This document shows positions 39,518 to 49,105 of a DNA stretch of 64,000 bases, one piece after another. A program made the translations under genes and the position numbers. The notes under the pieces were generated by a model. That model was not told where the DNA came from and searched no databases. It was given only the letters and a program-made list of their open reading frames with translations. Numbering within the stretch: position 1 is the stretch's first letter; the number at the start of each line of letters is the position of its first letter. Origin of the DNA: Clostridiales bacterium FE2011 (GTDB lineage Bacteria; Bacillota; Clostridia; Christensenellales; Aristaeellaceae). The stretch is from positions 3,162,001 to 3,226,000 of the forward strand of contig CP069418.1 of assembly GCA_017569305.1 (NCBI GenBank), in the 5' to 3' direction.

Positions 39518-39739
39518 ATGTACTTTGACGCGATCGCAAAAATCGTTGCGGAACGGACCGGGTGTGATGTCGCTGACATTAAGCCTGAAAGCAAATTCAG
39601 CGAGCTGGGAATCGACTCTCTGGATACGGTGGAGCTGCTGATGAACCTGGAAGATGAAATCGGCATCGAGATTGAACTGGACCAGAAGGTGGAGACCATC
39701 GACGACCTGGATAAGTTTATCCAGAGCAAGCAGGGATAA
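39518..39739 (+). CDS. acpP: Acyl carrier protein
   Basis: ACP, 73 residues, acidic, with the phosphopantetheine attachment motif [10 protein letters not shown] (Ser at about 35). It is the carrier for the fatty-acid operon that follows. ATG 39518 lies 8 nt after GGAGGAA. The promoter is not clear: a TTGCTC at 39432 and TAGAAT at 39458 are 20 bp apart, which is too far. Confidence 0.96.
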   Translation: MYFDAIAKIVAERTGCDVADIKPESKFSELGIDSLDTVELLMNLEDEIGIEIELDQKVETIDDLDKFIQSKQG

Positions 39740-39743
39740 GGAC

Positions 39744-40688
39744 ATGATCAAGTCGGCAATTTGTGAGATGCTCGGGATCGAGTATCCGGTATTCCAGGGT
39801 GGTATGGCCTGGATAGCGGACGGGAAGCTGGCGGCAGCCGTATCCAACGGCGGCGGACTCGGCATAATTGCAGCCGGGAACGCGCCCGGTGAATACGTCA
39901 GGCAGCAAATCCGGGAGGCCAGGAAACTGACCGGGAAGCCGGTGGGTGTCAACATTATGCTGCTCAGCCCTTACGCGGATGAAGTGGAGAAGGTTGTGAC
40001 CGAGGAAAAGGTGGAGGTTGTGACCACGGGAGCCGGCAATCCTTCCAAATACATGAAGGACTGGCTGGCAGCGGGCATCAAGGTCATCCCGGTGGTGGCT
40101 TCCGTCGCCCTGGCAAAGCTGATGACCCGCCTCGGCGCATCCGCTGTAATCGCGGAAGGCGGGGAAAGCGGCGGCCATGTAGGAGAACTGACCACCATGG
40201 TGCTGGTTCCCCAGATCTGTGATGCAACGGAGCTGCCTGTGATTGCGGCCGGCGGGATTGCCGACGGACGGGGCGTTGCGGCGGCTTTCATGCTGGGCGC
40301 CTGCGGGGTGCAGATGGGCACCCGGTTTCTGAGCGCTGAGGAATGCGGCATTCATCCCGCCTATAAGGATAAGATCCTGAAGGCAACCGATCTTTGTACT
40401 ATGGTGACCGGCAGGCGCCTGGGGCATCCGGTCCGGAGCCTGCGTACGCCCTTCGCCAGGGATTACGCGAAGGCGGAATACGGCGGCATGCCGGATGAGG
40501 AACTGGAAGCCCTGGGTACAGGCGCACTGCGGCGGGCGGTACAGGAAGGGGATAACGAAAGAGGCTGTTTCCTTTCAGGGCAGATTGCCGCCATGGTGAA
40601 GAAAGAACAGCCGGCGGCGGAAATAATTAAGGAAGTGATGGAGGAGGCTGAACCGCTCCTCCTGAGGGCGTCCCAATGGGTAAAATAG
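39744..40688 (+). CDS. fabK: FMN-dependent enoyl-ACP reductase FabK
   Basis: Flavoprotein of 314 residues that performs the last reduction of each elongation cycle; it belongs to the nitronate monooxygenase-like TIM-barrel family. Signatures are GIEYPVFQGGMAWIADG near the start, GLGIIAAGNAPGEYV, AEGGESGGHVG and AAGGIADGRGVAAA. FabK enzymes are naturally insensitive to triclosan. The ATG follows the acpP stop codon by 4 bp. fabD overlaps its end by 13 nt. Confidence 0.94.
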   Translation: MIKSAICEMLGIEYPVFQGGMAWIADGKLAAAVSNGGGLGIIAAGNAPGEYVRQQIREARKLTGKPVGVNIMLLSPYADEVEKVVTEEKVEVVTTGAGNPSKYMKDWLAAGIKVIPVVASVALAKLMTRLGASAVIAEGGESGGHVGELTTMVLVPQICDATELPVIAAGGIADGRGVAAAFMLGACGVQMGTRFLSAEECGIHPAYKDKILKATDLCTMVTGRRLGHPVRSLRTPFARDYAKAEYGGMPDEELEALGTGALRRAVQEGDNERGCFLSGQIAAMVKKEQPAAEIIKEVMEEAEPLLLRASQWVK

Positions 40689-41575
40689 CATTCGTTTTTT
40701 CCGGTCAGGGTGACCAGTATCCGGGTATGGGAAAAGAACTGGCGGAGAAGTATGCAGCCGCCGAAGCAGTTTTTGCTGCCTGTGACAGCCTTCGCCCCGG
40801 CACATCTGAACAGTGCTTTGCAGGGACGGAAGAAGAGCTGAAGGAGACCCGGAATACCCAGCCCTGCCTCTTTGCCATGGAGCTGGCTGCGGCGTCCGTG
40901 CTGATGGATAAAGGCATTACGCCGGATGTTGTGGCAGGTTTTTCCCTGGGAGAAGTTGTGGCGGCAACAGTCAGCGGGATGTTTGACCTGAATACAGGGT
41001 TCAGGCTGGTCTGCAGGCGCGGGATGCTGATGCAGCGGGAAGCCGATAAATTTGATACGTTCATGGCGGCGGTGGTGAAGCTGACACCGGAGCAGGTGCA
41101 GGAGATCTGCAGCCGTTATCCGAAGGTTTATCCGGTGAACTTCAACTGTCCCGGCCAGATCAGCGTTTCCGGACTGACGTCACAGATGGAGGGCTTCTCC
41201 GCGGACGTGAAGGCTGCGGGCGGCAGGGTGATCCCCCTGAAGGTGAAAGGGGCTTTCCATTCTCCTTTTATGCGGGATGCGGCCAAAGCGTTTGCGGAAG
41301 AACTGGCACTGGCAGCATTCCGGGAAAGAAGGATCCCTCTCTACTCCAACCTGTCGGGAGAACCCTATACGGAAAGCGCGGCCGGTCTGCTGTCCGGGCA
41401 GATATGTCACCCGGTACAGTGGGAAAAGATCATCCGGAACATGATTGCCGCCGGGGTGGATACCTTTATTGAAATCGGCCCCGGAAAAACCCTGTGCAAT
41501 ATGATCAGAAGAATCAACGCCGGGGTAAAGGCAACAGGCGTGAATGAATATCTGGCAGAGGTAGAAGCATGTTAA
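40676..41575 (+). CDS. fabD: Malonyl-CoA:ACP transacylase FabD
   Basis: Loads malonyl groups onto ACP; 299 residues. FSGQGDQYPGMGKEL opens the protein, the nucleophile Ser lies in GFSLGEVVAA (most relatives have GHSLGE, so Phe replaces His next to the serine), and the second catalytic residue is in GAFHSPFM. It overlaps both neighbours (13 nt with fabK and 7 nt with fabG), indicating translational coupling. Confidence 0.94.
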   Translation: MGKIAFVFSGQGDQYPGMGKELAEKYAAAEAVFAACDSLRPGTSEQCFAGTEEELKETRNTQPCLFAMELAAASVLMDKGITPDVVAGFSLGEVVAATVSGMFDLNTGFRLVCRRGMLMQREADKFDTFMAAVVKLTPEQVQEICSRYPKVYPVNFNCPGQISVSGLTSQMEGFSADVKAAGGRVIPLKVKGAFHSPFMRDAAKAFAEELALAAFRERRIPLYSNLSGEPYTESAAGLLSGQICHPVQWEKIIRNMIAAGVDTFIEIGPGKTLCNMIRRINAGVKATGVNEYLAEVEAC

Positions 41576-42297
41576 GAGGAAGAACAGCCATTGTAACCGG
41601 CGGCTCCCGGGGAATCGGCAAAGCCATTGCCCTGAAACTGGCATCCATGGGTGCGAATATCGCTGTGATTTACGCCGGCAACACAGAGGCCGCGGAGAAT
41701 GTATGCCGGGAATGCCGGGAAATGCACGGTGTGGAAGCCATAGCATACAGGTGCGACGTTGCGGACTTTACAGCCGTGAAGGAAACCGTTGCCCGCATCA
41801 AGGCGGACTTCGGAACGGCGCATATCCTGGTCAACAACGCGGGCATTACCCGGGACGGACTGCTGGCCATGATGAAGGAAGCGGATTATGACGCCGTGAT
41901 GGATACCAACCTGAAAGGCGCCTTCAACATGATCCGTCACTGTGCCGGCCTGTTCATCCGGAACCGGGAAGGTTGCATTATTAATATCACTTCCGTGGCG
42001 GGCATTATGGGCAACGCGGGACAGTGCAATTATTCCGCCTCCAAGGCGGGACTCATCGGCCTGACGAAGTCGGCCGCCAGGGAACTGGCACCGAAGGGCA
42101 TCCGCTGCAACGCCATTGCCCCCGGTTTTATCGCCACCGATATGACCGGAAACCAGGCGGACAATCCGCTGCTGAACGCGATTCCGCTTGGCCGGATGGG
42201 GGAAACAGAGGACGTGGCCGCGGCCGCGGCATATCTGGCAACGGCTGAATATGTGACGGGCGAAGTCCTCCGTGTGGACGGCGGCATCGCGATGTAA
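41569..42297 (+). CDS. fabG: 3-oxoacyl-ACP reductase FabG
   Basis: NADPH-dependent short-chain reductase of 242 residues. It has the TGGSRGIGKAIA cofactor loop, NNAGITRD, catalytic Ser in ITSVAG and the Tyr/Lys pair in YSASKAG, and ends with the usual GEVLRVDGGIAM. It overlaps fabD by 7 nt. Confidence 0.95.
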   Translation: MLRGRTAIVTGGSRGIGKAIALKLASMGANIAVIYAGNTEAAENVCRECREMHGVEAIAYRCDVADFTAVKETVARIKADFGTAHILVNNAGITRDGLLAMMKEADYDAVMDTNLKGAFNMIRHCAGLFIRNREGCIINITSVAGIMGNAGQCNYSASKAGLIGLTKSAARELAPKGIRCNAIAPGFIATDMTGNQADNPLLNAIPLGRMGETEDVAAAAAYLATAEYVTGEVLRVDGGIAM

Positions 42298-42307
42298 GGA
42301 GATAAGC

Positions 42308-43546
42308 ATGAGCGAATACAGAAGAGTTGTTGTGACGGGAATCGGAGCGGTAACGCCCCTGGGGAACAATGCGGCTGAGACCTGGGAAGGGATGAAAAGC
42401 GGGAAGAACGGCATTGCGCCCATTACGCTTTTTGATACGGAAAACTTCAAGGCAAAGCTGGCCGCGGAAGTCAAAGGTTTCGATCCCAGGGCATACCTGG
42501 AGGTTAACGAGGTGCTGCGCACGGACCGTTACGCCCGGTTTGCGGTGGCGGCCGCCAAACAGGCGGCTGATGAAAGCGGGATAGACGGAGCGGTTGATCC
42601 GGATCGCTTTGCGGTGATCTTCGGCACGGGAATCGGCGGGATCAGCACTTTTGAAAAAGAACATTCCACGCTGATGGAAAAAGGCTCTCGCCGGGTTTCG
42701 CCGCTGATGGTGCCGATGATGATCAGCAATATGGCGGCGGGCATGATTGCCATCCGCCACGACTGCCGCGGCTCGGTGATGCCCGCGGTTACCGCCTGCG
42801 CTTCCGGTTCCAACGCTATCGGCGAGGCGATGCGCCTGATCCGCCACGGATACGCCGACGCGGCAATCACCGGCGGCGCGGAAGCGGCGATTATTCCGTC
42901 CGCCATTGCCGGGTTTGCGAACATGAAGGCCCTGTCTGTGGCTGAAAACCCGGAGGAAGCCTCCCTGCCTTTCGATAAACACAGGGGCGGATTTGTGATG
43001 GGCGAAGGCGCGGCGGCCCTGGTGCTGGAGGAATATGAGCACGCGAAGAAGCGCGGTGCCCGGATCTACGGAGAGGTATGCGGCTACGGATCCACCTGCG
43101 ACGCTTACCATATTACCGCACCGCATCCGGATGGCCGCGGCGGCATCCGGGCTATGGAAGAAGCCATGAGGGAAGCCGGATATACAGAGAGGGATCTGGT
43201 GTACGTCAATGCCCACGGTACCGGTACGCCCATGAACGACGCCATCGAGACCGTTGTAATTAAGAAAGCACTGGGAGAGAACGCGGCAGGGAAAGCCTGG
43301 GTCAGTTCCACCAAATCTATGACCGGCCATATGCTGGGCGCGGCAGGCGCGGTGGAAGCGCTGGCCTGCCTGTATGCGCTGGAGGAGGGTATCATTCCGC
43401 CTACCATCAACCTGAAGGAGCAGGATGAGGCCTGCGACCTGAACTGCACCGCGAACAAAGCAGCCAAGGCAGGGATTACGCTGGCGCTTTCCAATTCCCT
43501 GGGATTCGGCGGCCATAACGCGTGCCTGGCTTTCAGAAAGGTGTAA
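42308..43546 (+). CDS. fabF: 3-oxoacyl-ACP synthase II FabF
   Basis: Condensing enzyme of 412 residues that extends acyl-ACP with malonyl-ACP. The Cys-His-His triad is visible in TACASGSNAIGEAM, NAHGTGTPMNDAIE and KSMTGHMLGAAG. ATG 42308 follows AAGGAG. This is the only ketoacyl synthase in the operon; no FabH is present. Confidence 0.96.
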   Translation: MSEYRRVVVTGIGAVTPLGNNAAETWEGMKSGKNGIAPITLFDTENFKAKLAAEVKGFDPRAYLEVNEVLRTDRYARFAVAAAKQAADESGIDGAVDPDRFAVIFGTGIGGISTFEKEHSTLMEKGSRRVSPLMVPMMISNMAAGMIAIRHDCRGSVMPAVTACASGSNAIGEAMRLIRHGYADAAITGGAEAAIIPSAIAGFANMKALSVAENPEEASLPFDKHRGGFVMGEGAAALVLEEYEHAKKRGARIYGEVCGYGSTCDAYHITAPHPDGRGGIRAMEEAMREAGYTERDLVYVNAHGTGTPMNDAIETVVIKKALGENAAGKAWVSSTKSMTGHMLGAAGAVEALACLYALEEGIIPPTINLKEQDEACDLNCTANKAAKAGITLALSNSLGFGGHNACLAFRKV

Positions 43547-43550
43547 GGAA

Positions 43551-43973
43551 ATGAAAGAAGCAGAGATTCGCAAATATGCGGGGCTGATGAAGGAACTGGG
43601 CCTGACCGGGCTGGAGATGACGGTGGGAGACAGCCGGGTACGCCTGGAGCGGTCCGCTCCGGTGCAGGGAACAGGCAGCGTATATGCTGTTCAGGAGCCT
43701 GTGCCCGCTGTGCAGGCCGCGCCGGAAAATAATGATTATATCAGCGTGAGGTCCCCGATTGTCGGCGTATTTTATGCCGCCCCGGCGGAGAAGGCGGAAT
43801 CCTATGTGAAAGCGGGGGATTCCGTGAATAAGGGACAGACCCTCTGTATTATCGAAGCCATGAAGCTGATGAACGAGATTGTCGCCGAGGATGACGGGGT
43901 GATCTCGGAGGTCTGCGTGACCAACGGCCAGGTAGTGGAATACGGCACAGAGCTGTTCAGGATCAGGAGGTAA
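43551..43973 (+). CDS. accB: Biotin carboxyl carrier protein of acetyl-CoA carboxylase
   Basis: BCCP, 140 residues. An N-terminal helical part and a short Pro/Ala-rich linker lead to the biotinyl domain, with the biotin Lys105 in EAMKLMNE. It starts 4 bp after fabF. Confidence 0.95.
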   Translation: MKEAEIRKYAGLMKELGLTGLEMTVGDSRVRLERSAPVQGTGSVYAVQEPVPAVQAAPENNDYISVRSPIVGVFYAAPAEKAESYVKAGDSVNKGQTLCIIEAMKLMNEIVAEDDGVISEVCVTNGQVVEYGTELFRIRR

Positions 43974-43977
43974 GGCT

Positions 43978-44394
43978 GTGACCAGGGAAGGAATTATGCG
44001 GATACTGCCCCACAGGGAGAACCTGCTGCTCCTGGACGACGTGGAGAGCAGCGACGGCACGGCCGTCGGGCACTATACGGTACGCGGGGATGAGTTTTTC
44101 CTGAAGGGACATTTTCCCGGCAATCCCATCGTACCCGGGGTAATCCTCTGTGAGATCCTGGCACAGTCCGCCTGCGTGCTGCTGCAGGACGCGATGAGCG
44201 AGGGAAAGCTGCCGGTCTACACCGGGCTGAATAACGTGAAATTCCGGTCTCCGGTAAAGCCGGGGGACCGGGTGGAAACCCGATGCCGGATCCGGCGGGT
44301 CAAGCATCCTTTCTATTTTGCGGAGGGTACGGTAACCGTGGACGGCAGGCTCTGTGTTTCCGCTGAATTCTCCGTTGCGATTACAGGAGCGTAA
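43978..44394 (+). CDS. fabZ: 3-hydroxyacyl-ACP dehydratase FabZ
   Basis: Hot-dog dehydratase of 138 residues. ILPHRENLLLLDDV matches the family start. The catalytic His is in GHFPGNPIVPGV and the Glu in CEILAQSA. A GTG start at 43978 is preceded by CAGGAGGTAAG, part of the accB end; there is no closer ATG in a suitable place. Confidence 0.94.
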   Translation: MTREGIMRILPHRENLLLLDDVESSDGTAVGHYTVRGDEFFLKGHFPGNPIVPGVILCEILAQSACVLLQDAMSEGKLPVYTGLNNVKFRSPVKPGDRVETRCRIRRVKHPFYFAEGTVTVDGRLCVSAEFSVAITGA

Positions 44395-44396
44395 AG

Positions 44397-45704
44397 ATGT
44401 TTTCAAAAATACTGGTTGCCAACCGGGGGGAGATTGCTGTCCGCATTATCCGGGCCTGCAAGGAAATGGGGGTCGCCACGGTGGCTGTCTATTCCGAAGA
44501 AGACCGGAACGCACTGCATGTGGCGCTGGCAGATCAGAGCTACTGCATCGGCGGAGCGGAGGCGTCCGGAAGCTACCTGAACGAAAACCAGATCATCAGT
44601 ACCGCGATCCTGGCGGGCGCACAGGCGATTCATCCCGGCTATGGTTTCCTGTCCGAGAACGCCCATTTTGCCCGGCTTTGCAGGAAGAACGGCCTGGTCT
44701 TTATCGGACCGGATCCCGAGAGCATGGAACGGCTCAGCGATAAGGCGGTGCTGAAAGAGCTGATCCGGAATACGGGGCTTTCGGTCATCCCTGGGACGAA
44801 AGCAGTGGCCTCTGCGGAGGAAGCCCGGAAAGCGGCGGAACGGATCGGTTATCCGGTGATGCTGAAGGCCTGCGCGGGCGGGGGCGGCCGGGGGATCCGG
44901 CTGATCCACGGGGCGGATGAACTGGAGGACGCTTACCTGCAGGCAACTTCGGAGGCGGTCAGCGCCTTCGGTGACGGCAGCGTTTACCTGGAGAAATATA
45001 TCTTCCCGGCCAGGCATGTGGAACTGCAGATCCTGGCGGACGAGCACGGGAACGCGGTATGCCTGGGGGACCGGGACTGCTCATTGCAGCGGCGGAACCA
45101 GAAGCTGCTGGAGGAAACCCCGTCTCCCGCGGTCAGTGAGGAACAGCGCAGGAAGATGATCGACCTGGCGGTGGATGCGGTCCGGAAAATCGGTTATGTG
45201 GGCGCCGGAACGCTGGAATTCCTGCTGGACCGGGACGGAAACTTCTGGTTTATGGAAATGAACGTCCGGCTCCAGGTGGAGCACTGCGTGACGGAAATGC
45301 TGACCGGTATCGACCTGGTGAAGTGGCAGATCCGCATCGCGGCGGGTATTCCGCTGAACATCACCCAGGCGGAGATCCGGATGACCGGATCCGCCATTGA
45401 ATGCCGGATCAACGCGGGCAGCTGCGGCATGCTGAAAATGCTGCACGTTCCGGGCGGGCCTTCGGTGCGGTTTGATACCTGCCTGGTCCAGGGAACGGTG
45501 GTTTCCCCGTATTATGACTCACTGCTGGGCAAGCTGATTGTTTTTGCGAAGACGAGGGAGGAAACCCTGCGCAAAATGCGGGCGGCCCTGTGCGAACTGG
45601 TGATTGAAGGAATCCAGACGAATATCGTGGAGCAGCTTCGGATTGTGGAGGATGAACGCTTCATCTCCGGCAATTACGACTTATCTTTTATGGGAAACAG
45701 GTGA
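44397..45704 (+). CDS. accC: Biotin carboxylase subunit of acetyl-CoA carboxylase
   Basis: ATP-grasp enzyme of 435 residues that carboxylates BCCP-biotin. Visible are ILVANRGEIAVRIIRAC, the glycine-rich ATP loop KACAGGGGRGIR, GDRDCSLQRRNQKLLEE and MEMNVRLQVEHCVTEM (most relatives have NTRIQVEHPVTE). It starts 2 bp after fabZ. Confidence 0.95.
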   Translation: MFSKILVANRGEIAVRIIRACKEMGVATVAVYSEEDRNALHVALADQSYCIGGAEASGSYLNENQIISTAILAGAQAIHPGYGFLSENAHFARLCRKNGLVFIGPDPESMERLSDKAVLKELIRNTGLSVIPGTKAVASAEEARKAAERIGYPVMLKACAGGGGRGIRLIHGADELEDAYLQATSEAVSAFGDGSVYLEKYIFPARHVELQILADEHGNAVCLGDRDCSLQRRNQKLLEETPSPAVSEEQRRKMIDLAVDAVRKIGYVGAGTLEFLLDRDGNFWFMEMNVRLQVEHCVTEMLTGIDLVKWQIRIAAGIPLNITQAEIRMTGSAIECRINAGSCGMLKMLHVPGGPSVRFDTCLVQGTVVSPYYDSLLGKLIVFAKTREETLRKMRAALCELVIEGIQTNIVEQLRIVEDERFISGNYDLSFMGNR

Positions 45705-45708
45705 CGGA

Positions 45709-46566
45709 ATGGCATTGTTGAATTTTATGAAACCCATGAATCAGCTGGAAGAAGGCGGACGGTCCGCCGCACCCGTCCAGCGCGATGCCGGTGAGCCTGA
45801 AAAGAAATGCCCGAACTGCCATAAAGAAATTCCCCTGAGCCGCCTGTGGGCCAATGACCTGGTCTGTGGCTGCGGATATCATTTCCGGATGAAAGCGCGG
45901 CAGCGCATCCAGATGATCGCGGACAAGGACAGCTTCCGGGAACTGTTTTCCGGAATGCAGGCGGATAACCCGCTGAACTTTCCGGGATACCGGGAAAAGA
46001 TTGAGACGGTCCGTGCGGCCAGCGGCGAAAAGGAAGCGGTTGTCTGCGGCACGGCGATGATCGGCAAACAGCGCTGCTGCCTGTTTGTGATGGAATCCTA
46101 TTTCATGATGGGCAGCATGGGCAGCGCTGTCGGCGAGAAGATTACCTCGCTTTTTGAATACGCGGTTCAGTACCGCCTGCCGGTGGTCGGGTTTACCGTG
46201 TCCGGAGGCGCACGGATGCAGGAAGGGCTTTTATCCCTGATGCAGATGGCCAAGACCAGCGCGGCGGTGAAAAGGCACAGCGACGCCGGGCTTCTGTATA
46301 TAGCCGTGCTGACGGATCCCACAACCGGCGGGGTTACGGCCAGCTTTGCCATGGAGGCGGATATCATTCTGGCGGAGCCCGGCGCAACAGTAGGTTTTGC
46401 GGGGGCAAGGGTGATCGAGCAGACCACGAAGAAGGCCCTGCCGGAAGGATTCCAGACGGCGGAGTTTGTGCTGGAACACGGCTTTGTGGACAGCATCGTG
46501 CCCCGGTCCGGCCAGAAGAAATACCTGGCCGAAATCCTGCAGATGCATGACGGGAGGGCGGTCTGA
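45709..46566 (+). CDS. accD: Acetyl-CoA carboxylase carboxyltransferase beta subunit
   Basis: 285 residues; transfers the carboxyl group to acetyl-CoA together with AccA. The crotonase-like core has ESYFMMGSMGSAVGEK, TVSGGARMQEG and LTDPTTGGVTASFA. The N-terminal zinc ribbon is unusual: the first pair is CPNC, but the second reads VCGCGYHF, that is C-x-C instead of the normal C-x-x-C. ATG 45709 is 4 bp after accC. Its stop codon overlaps the accA start (TGATG). Confidence 0.93.
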   Translation: MALLNFMKPMNQLEEGGRSAAPVQRDAGEPEKKCPNCHKEIPLSRLWANDLVCGCGYHFRMKARQRIQMIADKDSFRELFSGMQADNPLNFPGYREKIETVRAASGEKEAVVCGTAMIGKQRCCLFVMESYFMMGSMGSAVGEKITSLFEYAVQYRLPVVGFTVSGGARMQEGLLSLMQMAKTSAAVKRHSDAGLLYIAVLTDPTTGGVTASFAMEADIILAEPGATVGFAGARVIEQTTKKALPEGFQTAEFVLEHGFVDSIVPRSGQKKYLAEILQMHDGRAV

Positions 46567-47363
46567 TGAGTGACGCAGCGTATAAGCGGGTCAGGACTGC
46601 CCGGAATAACGACAGGCCGACGGGGTTGGATTATATCAGGCATATTTTCAGGGGATTTATTGAATTCCACGGGGACCGGCGGTATGCGGATGATCCCGCT
46701 ATTGTCGGCGGAATCGCCTGGCTGGACGGCAGTCCCGTGACGGTGATTGCCATAGAGAAAGGACACACGGCGAAGGAACGCACGGGACGGAACTTCGGCG
46801 CGCCGAATCCGGAAGGCTACCGCAAGGCGCTGCGGCTGATGCTGCAGGCGGAAAAGTTCGGCCGGCCGGTGATCTGCCTGATCGATACCTCCGGGGCGTT
46901 CTGCGGGATCGGAGCGGAAGAACGGGGCCAGGGACAGGCGATTGCCGAGAACCTGATGGCGATGTCCACCCTTTGTGTGCCCGTTATTTCGATCCTGATC
47001 GGCGAAGGCGGCAGCGGCGGCGCCCTGGCACTGGCGGTGGCGGACAGGGTATGGATGCTGCAGAACGCGGTATATTCCGTGATTTCCCCGGAGGGATGCG
47101 CAAGCATCCTCTGGAAAGACGCTGCCAAGGCCGAAACCGCGGCGGCCAGCCTGAAACTGACGGCAGAGGACGCAAAGAGCCTGGGCGTGATCGAGCGGAT
47201 CCTTTCAGAAAAGGAAATCGGAACAAAGGCATTCTATGACCGAATCCGCACCCTGCTGAAGGAAGAACTGGAAGAGCTGTCTGCAGATCCTGACCTGGTG
47301 GGGAAAAGGTATGACAGGTTCCGCAAAATCGGTGCCGGTGCGGTGATGAAGGAGTCAGTATGA
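46566..47363 (+). CDS. accA: Acetyl-CoA carboxylase carboxyltransferase alpha subunit (short form)
   Basis: 265 residues, lacking about 50 N-terminal residues found in the E. coli and Bacillus proteins. The core is complete: HGDRRYADDPAIVGGIAWLDG, DTSGAFCGIGAEERGQGQAIAENL and IGEGGSGGALALAVAD. The ATG overlaps the accD stop codon, and its own stop overlaps the next start (ATGA). Confidence 0.94.
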   Translation: MSDAAYKRVRTARNNDRPTGLDYIRHIFRGFIEFHGDRRYADDPAIVGGIAWLDGSPVTVIAIEKGHTAKERTGRNFGAPNPEGYRKALRLMLQAEKFGRPVICLIDTSGAFCGIGAEERGQGQAIAENLMAMSTLCVPVISILIGEGGSGGALALAVADRVWMLQNAVYSVISPEGCASILWKDAAKAETAAASLKLTAEDAKSLGVIERILSEKEIGTKAFYDRIRTLLKEELEELSADPDLVGKRYDRFRKIGAGAVMKESV

Positions 47364-49009
47364 GCATATACCAGAAATTCTGCCATGAAGTGACCGATGA
47401 AAACGGTATGCTGAAGGAGATCAGGCTGGATTATCCGGAGAACTTTAACTTCGGCTATGACGTGGTTGACCGGATCGCGGAAGAAACTCCGGACAAGCGG
47501 GCGCTGGTGTGGTGCAACGCTGAAGGGGAGAAACACATCTTCAGTTTTGCGGAAATCCGGCGCTGCAGCAATCAGATGGCCAATGTATTCCGGGATACGG
47601 GTATCAGGCAGGGGGACCGGGTGATGCTGATCCTCAAACGCCACTATGAATACTGGTTTGCGGCCATTGCCCTGCACAAGCTGGGGGCAGTGATGATCCC
47701 GGTGACCCATATGCTGACGGTCAGCGATCTGGTATACAGGCTCAAGGCGTCTCCTGTAAAAGCTATTGTCTGTACGGCGCAGAACCAGGTACCGGAGAAG
47801 GTGCGGGAAGCCCTGAAACAGTCCTCCCTGGACGCACGGCTCTGGTGCGTGCAGGCGGAGACGGAAGGGTTTGAAAACCTGACAGCGGCCATGCAGGCGG
47901 TACCGGACACAATGGACCGGGTTCCGACGAAGGCAGACGATCCGATGATCCTGTACTTCACTTCAGGTACAACGGGATATCCGAAAGGAGTGATTCACAG
48001 TTACAGTTATCCGCTGGCCCATATTGTGACAGCGAAATACTGGCAGCAGGCGGAGGATAACGGCCTCCACTTTACCGTGGCGGAAACGGGCTGGGCGAAG
48101 GCTTCCTGGGGGAAGCTTTACGGCCAGTGGCTTGTGGGCAGCGCCGTGATGGTCTATGACTTTGACAATTTTGAGCCGAAACAGCTGACTCATATCATCA
48201 ATCAATACGGGGTGACTTCCTTCTGCGCGCCGCCGACTGTGTACCGCTACCTGGTACGGAAGGGAATTCCTGAAATGCCGACGCTGAAGCATGCCTCCAC
48301 AGCTGGGGAAATGCTGGCACCGGAGGTATTCCGCAGGTTTACAGAGCGCACGGGGCTGGCACTTTGCGAAGGCTATGGGCAGACGGAAACAACCCTGCTG
48401 CTGGCCAATTTCAAAGGAACAAATGCCGTGGAAGGCTCCATGGGTGTGCCGTCGCCCTTCTACCACATTGAACTGCGCAACAAGCAGGGCAAACCCGCGG
48501 GGGTGAATGAGACGGGAGAGGTCGTGATTGTGCCGGAGAAGCCGGGAAAACAGACCGGCGTATTTACCGCCTACCTGGATAATGAAAAACAGTACCGCCA
48601 CGTATGGCGAGACGGAGTCTATCACACCGGGGACGCGGCCTGCATGGATGAAAACGGCCGCTACTGGTTCCGGGGACGTTTTGACGATATCATCAAGACC
48701 GGCGGCTACCGGGTAGGCCCCTATGAGGTGGAGAATGTACTGCTGGAGCATCCCGCCGTGGCGGAGTGCAGCGTGATCGGCGTACCGGATCCGCTCCGGG
48801 GCCAGGCCATCAAGGCGGTGATTGTTCCCGGCAGGGAATATACGCCTACCCGGGAGCTGGAGCATGAAATCAAGGAGTTCTGCAACGGGCGGCTCGCCGA
48901 GTATAAGTGGATCCGCCTGATTGAATTCGCGAAGGAAATGCCGAAAACCATCAGCGGGAAAATCCGTAAGGGGCTCCAGCGGAATCAGGCATATACCGGG
49001 CAGATTTGA
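47360..49009 (+). CDS. Acyl-CoA synthetase (AMP-forming), medium-chain ACSM-like
   Basis: ANL-family enzyme of 549 residues that activates a carboxylic acid to acyl-AMP and then acyl-CoA. Motifs are YFTSGTTGYPKGV (P-loop), GYGQTETTL, YHTGDAACMDENGRYWFRGR and the C-terminal catalytic Lys in KTISGKIRK. It resembles medium-chain or ACSM-type synthetases more than acetyl-CoA synthetase. Its ATG overlaps the accA stop codon by 4 nt, so it is part of the fatty-acid operon. It may activate scavenged acids as starters for fatty-acid synthesis, given that no fabH is present (inference). Confidence 0.88.
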   Translation: MSIYQKFCHEVTDENGMLKEIRLDYPENFNFGYDVVDRIAEETPDKRALVWCNAEGEKHIFSFAEIRRCSNQMANVFRDTGIRQGDRVMLILKRHYEYWFAAIALHKLGAVMIPVTHMLTVSDLVYRLKASPVKAIVCTAQNQVPEKVREALKQSSLDARLWCVQAETEGFENLTAAMQAVPDTMDRVPTKADDPMILYFTSGTTGYPKGVIHSYSYPLAHIVTAKYWQQAEDNGLHFTVAETGWAKASWGKLYGQWLVGSAVMVYDFDNFEPKQLTHIINQYGVTSFCAPPTVYRYLVRKGIPEMPTLKHASTAGEMLAPEVFRRFTERTGLALCEGYGQTETTLLLANFKGTNAVEGSMGVPSPFYHIELRNKQGKPAGVNETGEVVIVPEKPGKQTGVFTAYLDNEKQYRHVWRDGVYHTGDAACMDENGRYWFRGRFDDIIKTGGYRVGPYEVENVLLEHPAVAECSVIGVPDPLRGQAIKAVIVPGREYTPTRELEHEIKEFCNGRLAEYKWIRLIEFAKEMPKTISGKIRKGLQRNQAYTGQI

Positions 49010-49034
49010 AAAAAAGTCAGTTTTCAAGTATAAA
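49006..49034 (+). promoter_or_regulatory. Promoter of the PAS regulator gene
   Basis: TTGAAA at 49006-49011 overlaps the synthetase stop codon, followed by 17 bp and TATAAA at 49029-49034. Confidence 0.7.
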
Positions 49035-49105
49035 TATGTACGATACAGCTTTGCCTTTTTTACAAATCTTATCGGCAGGAATCCCTTTCTGCGAAAGGAG
49101 TTGTG

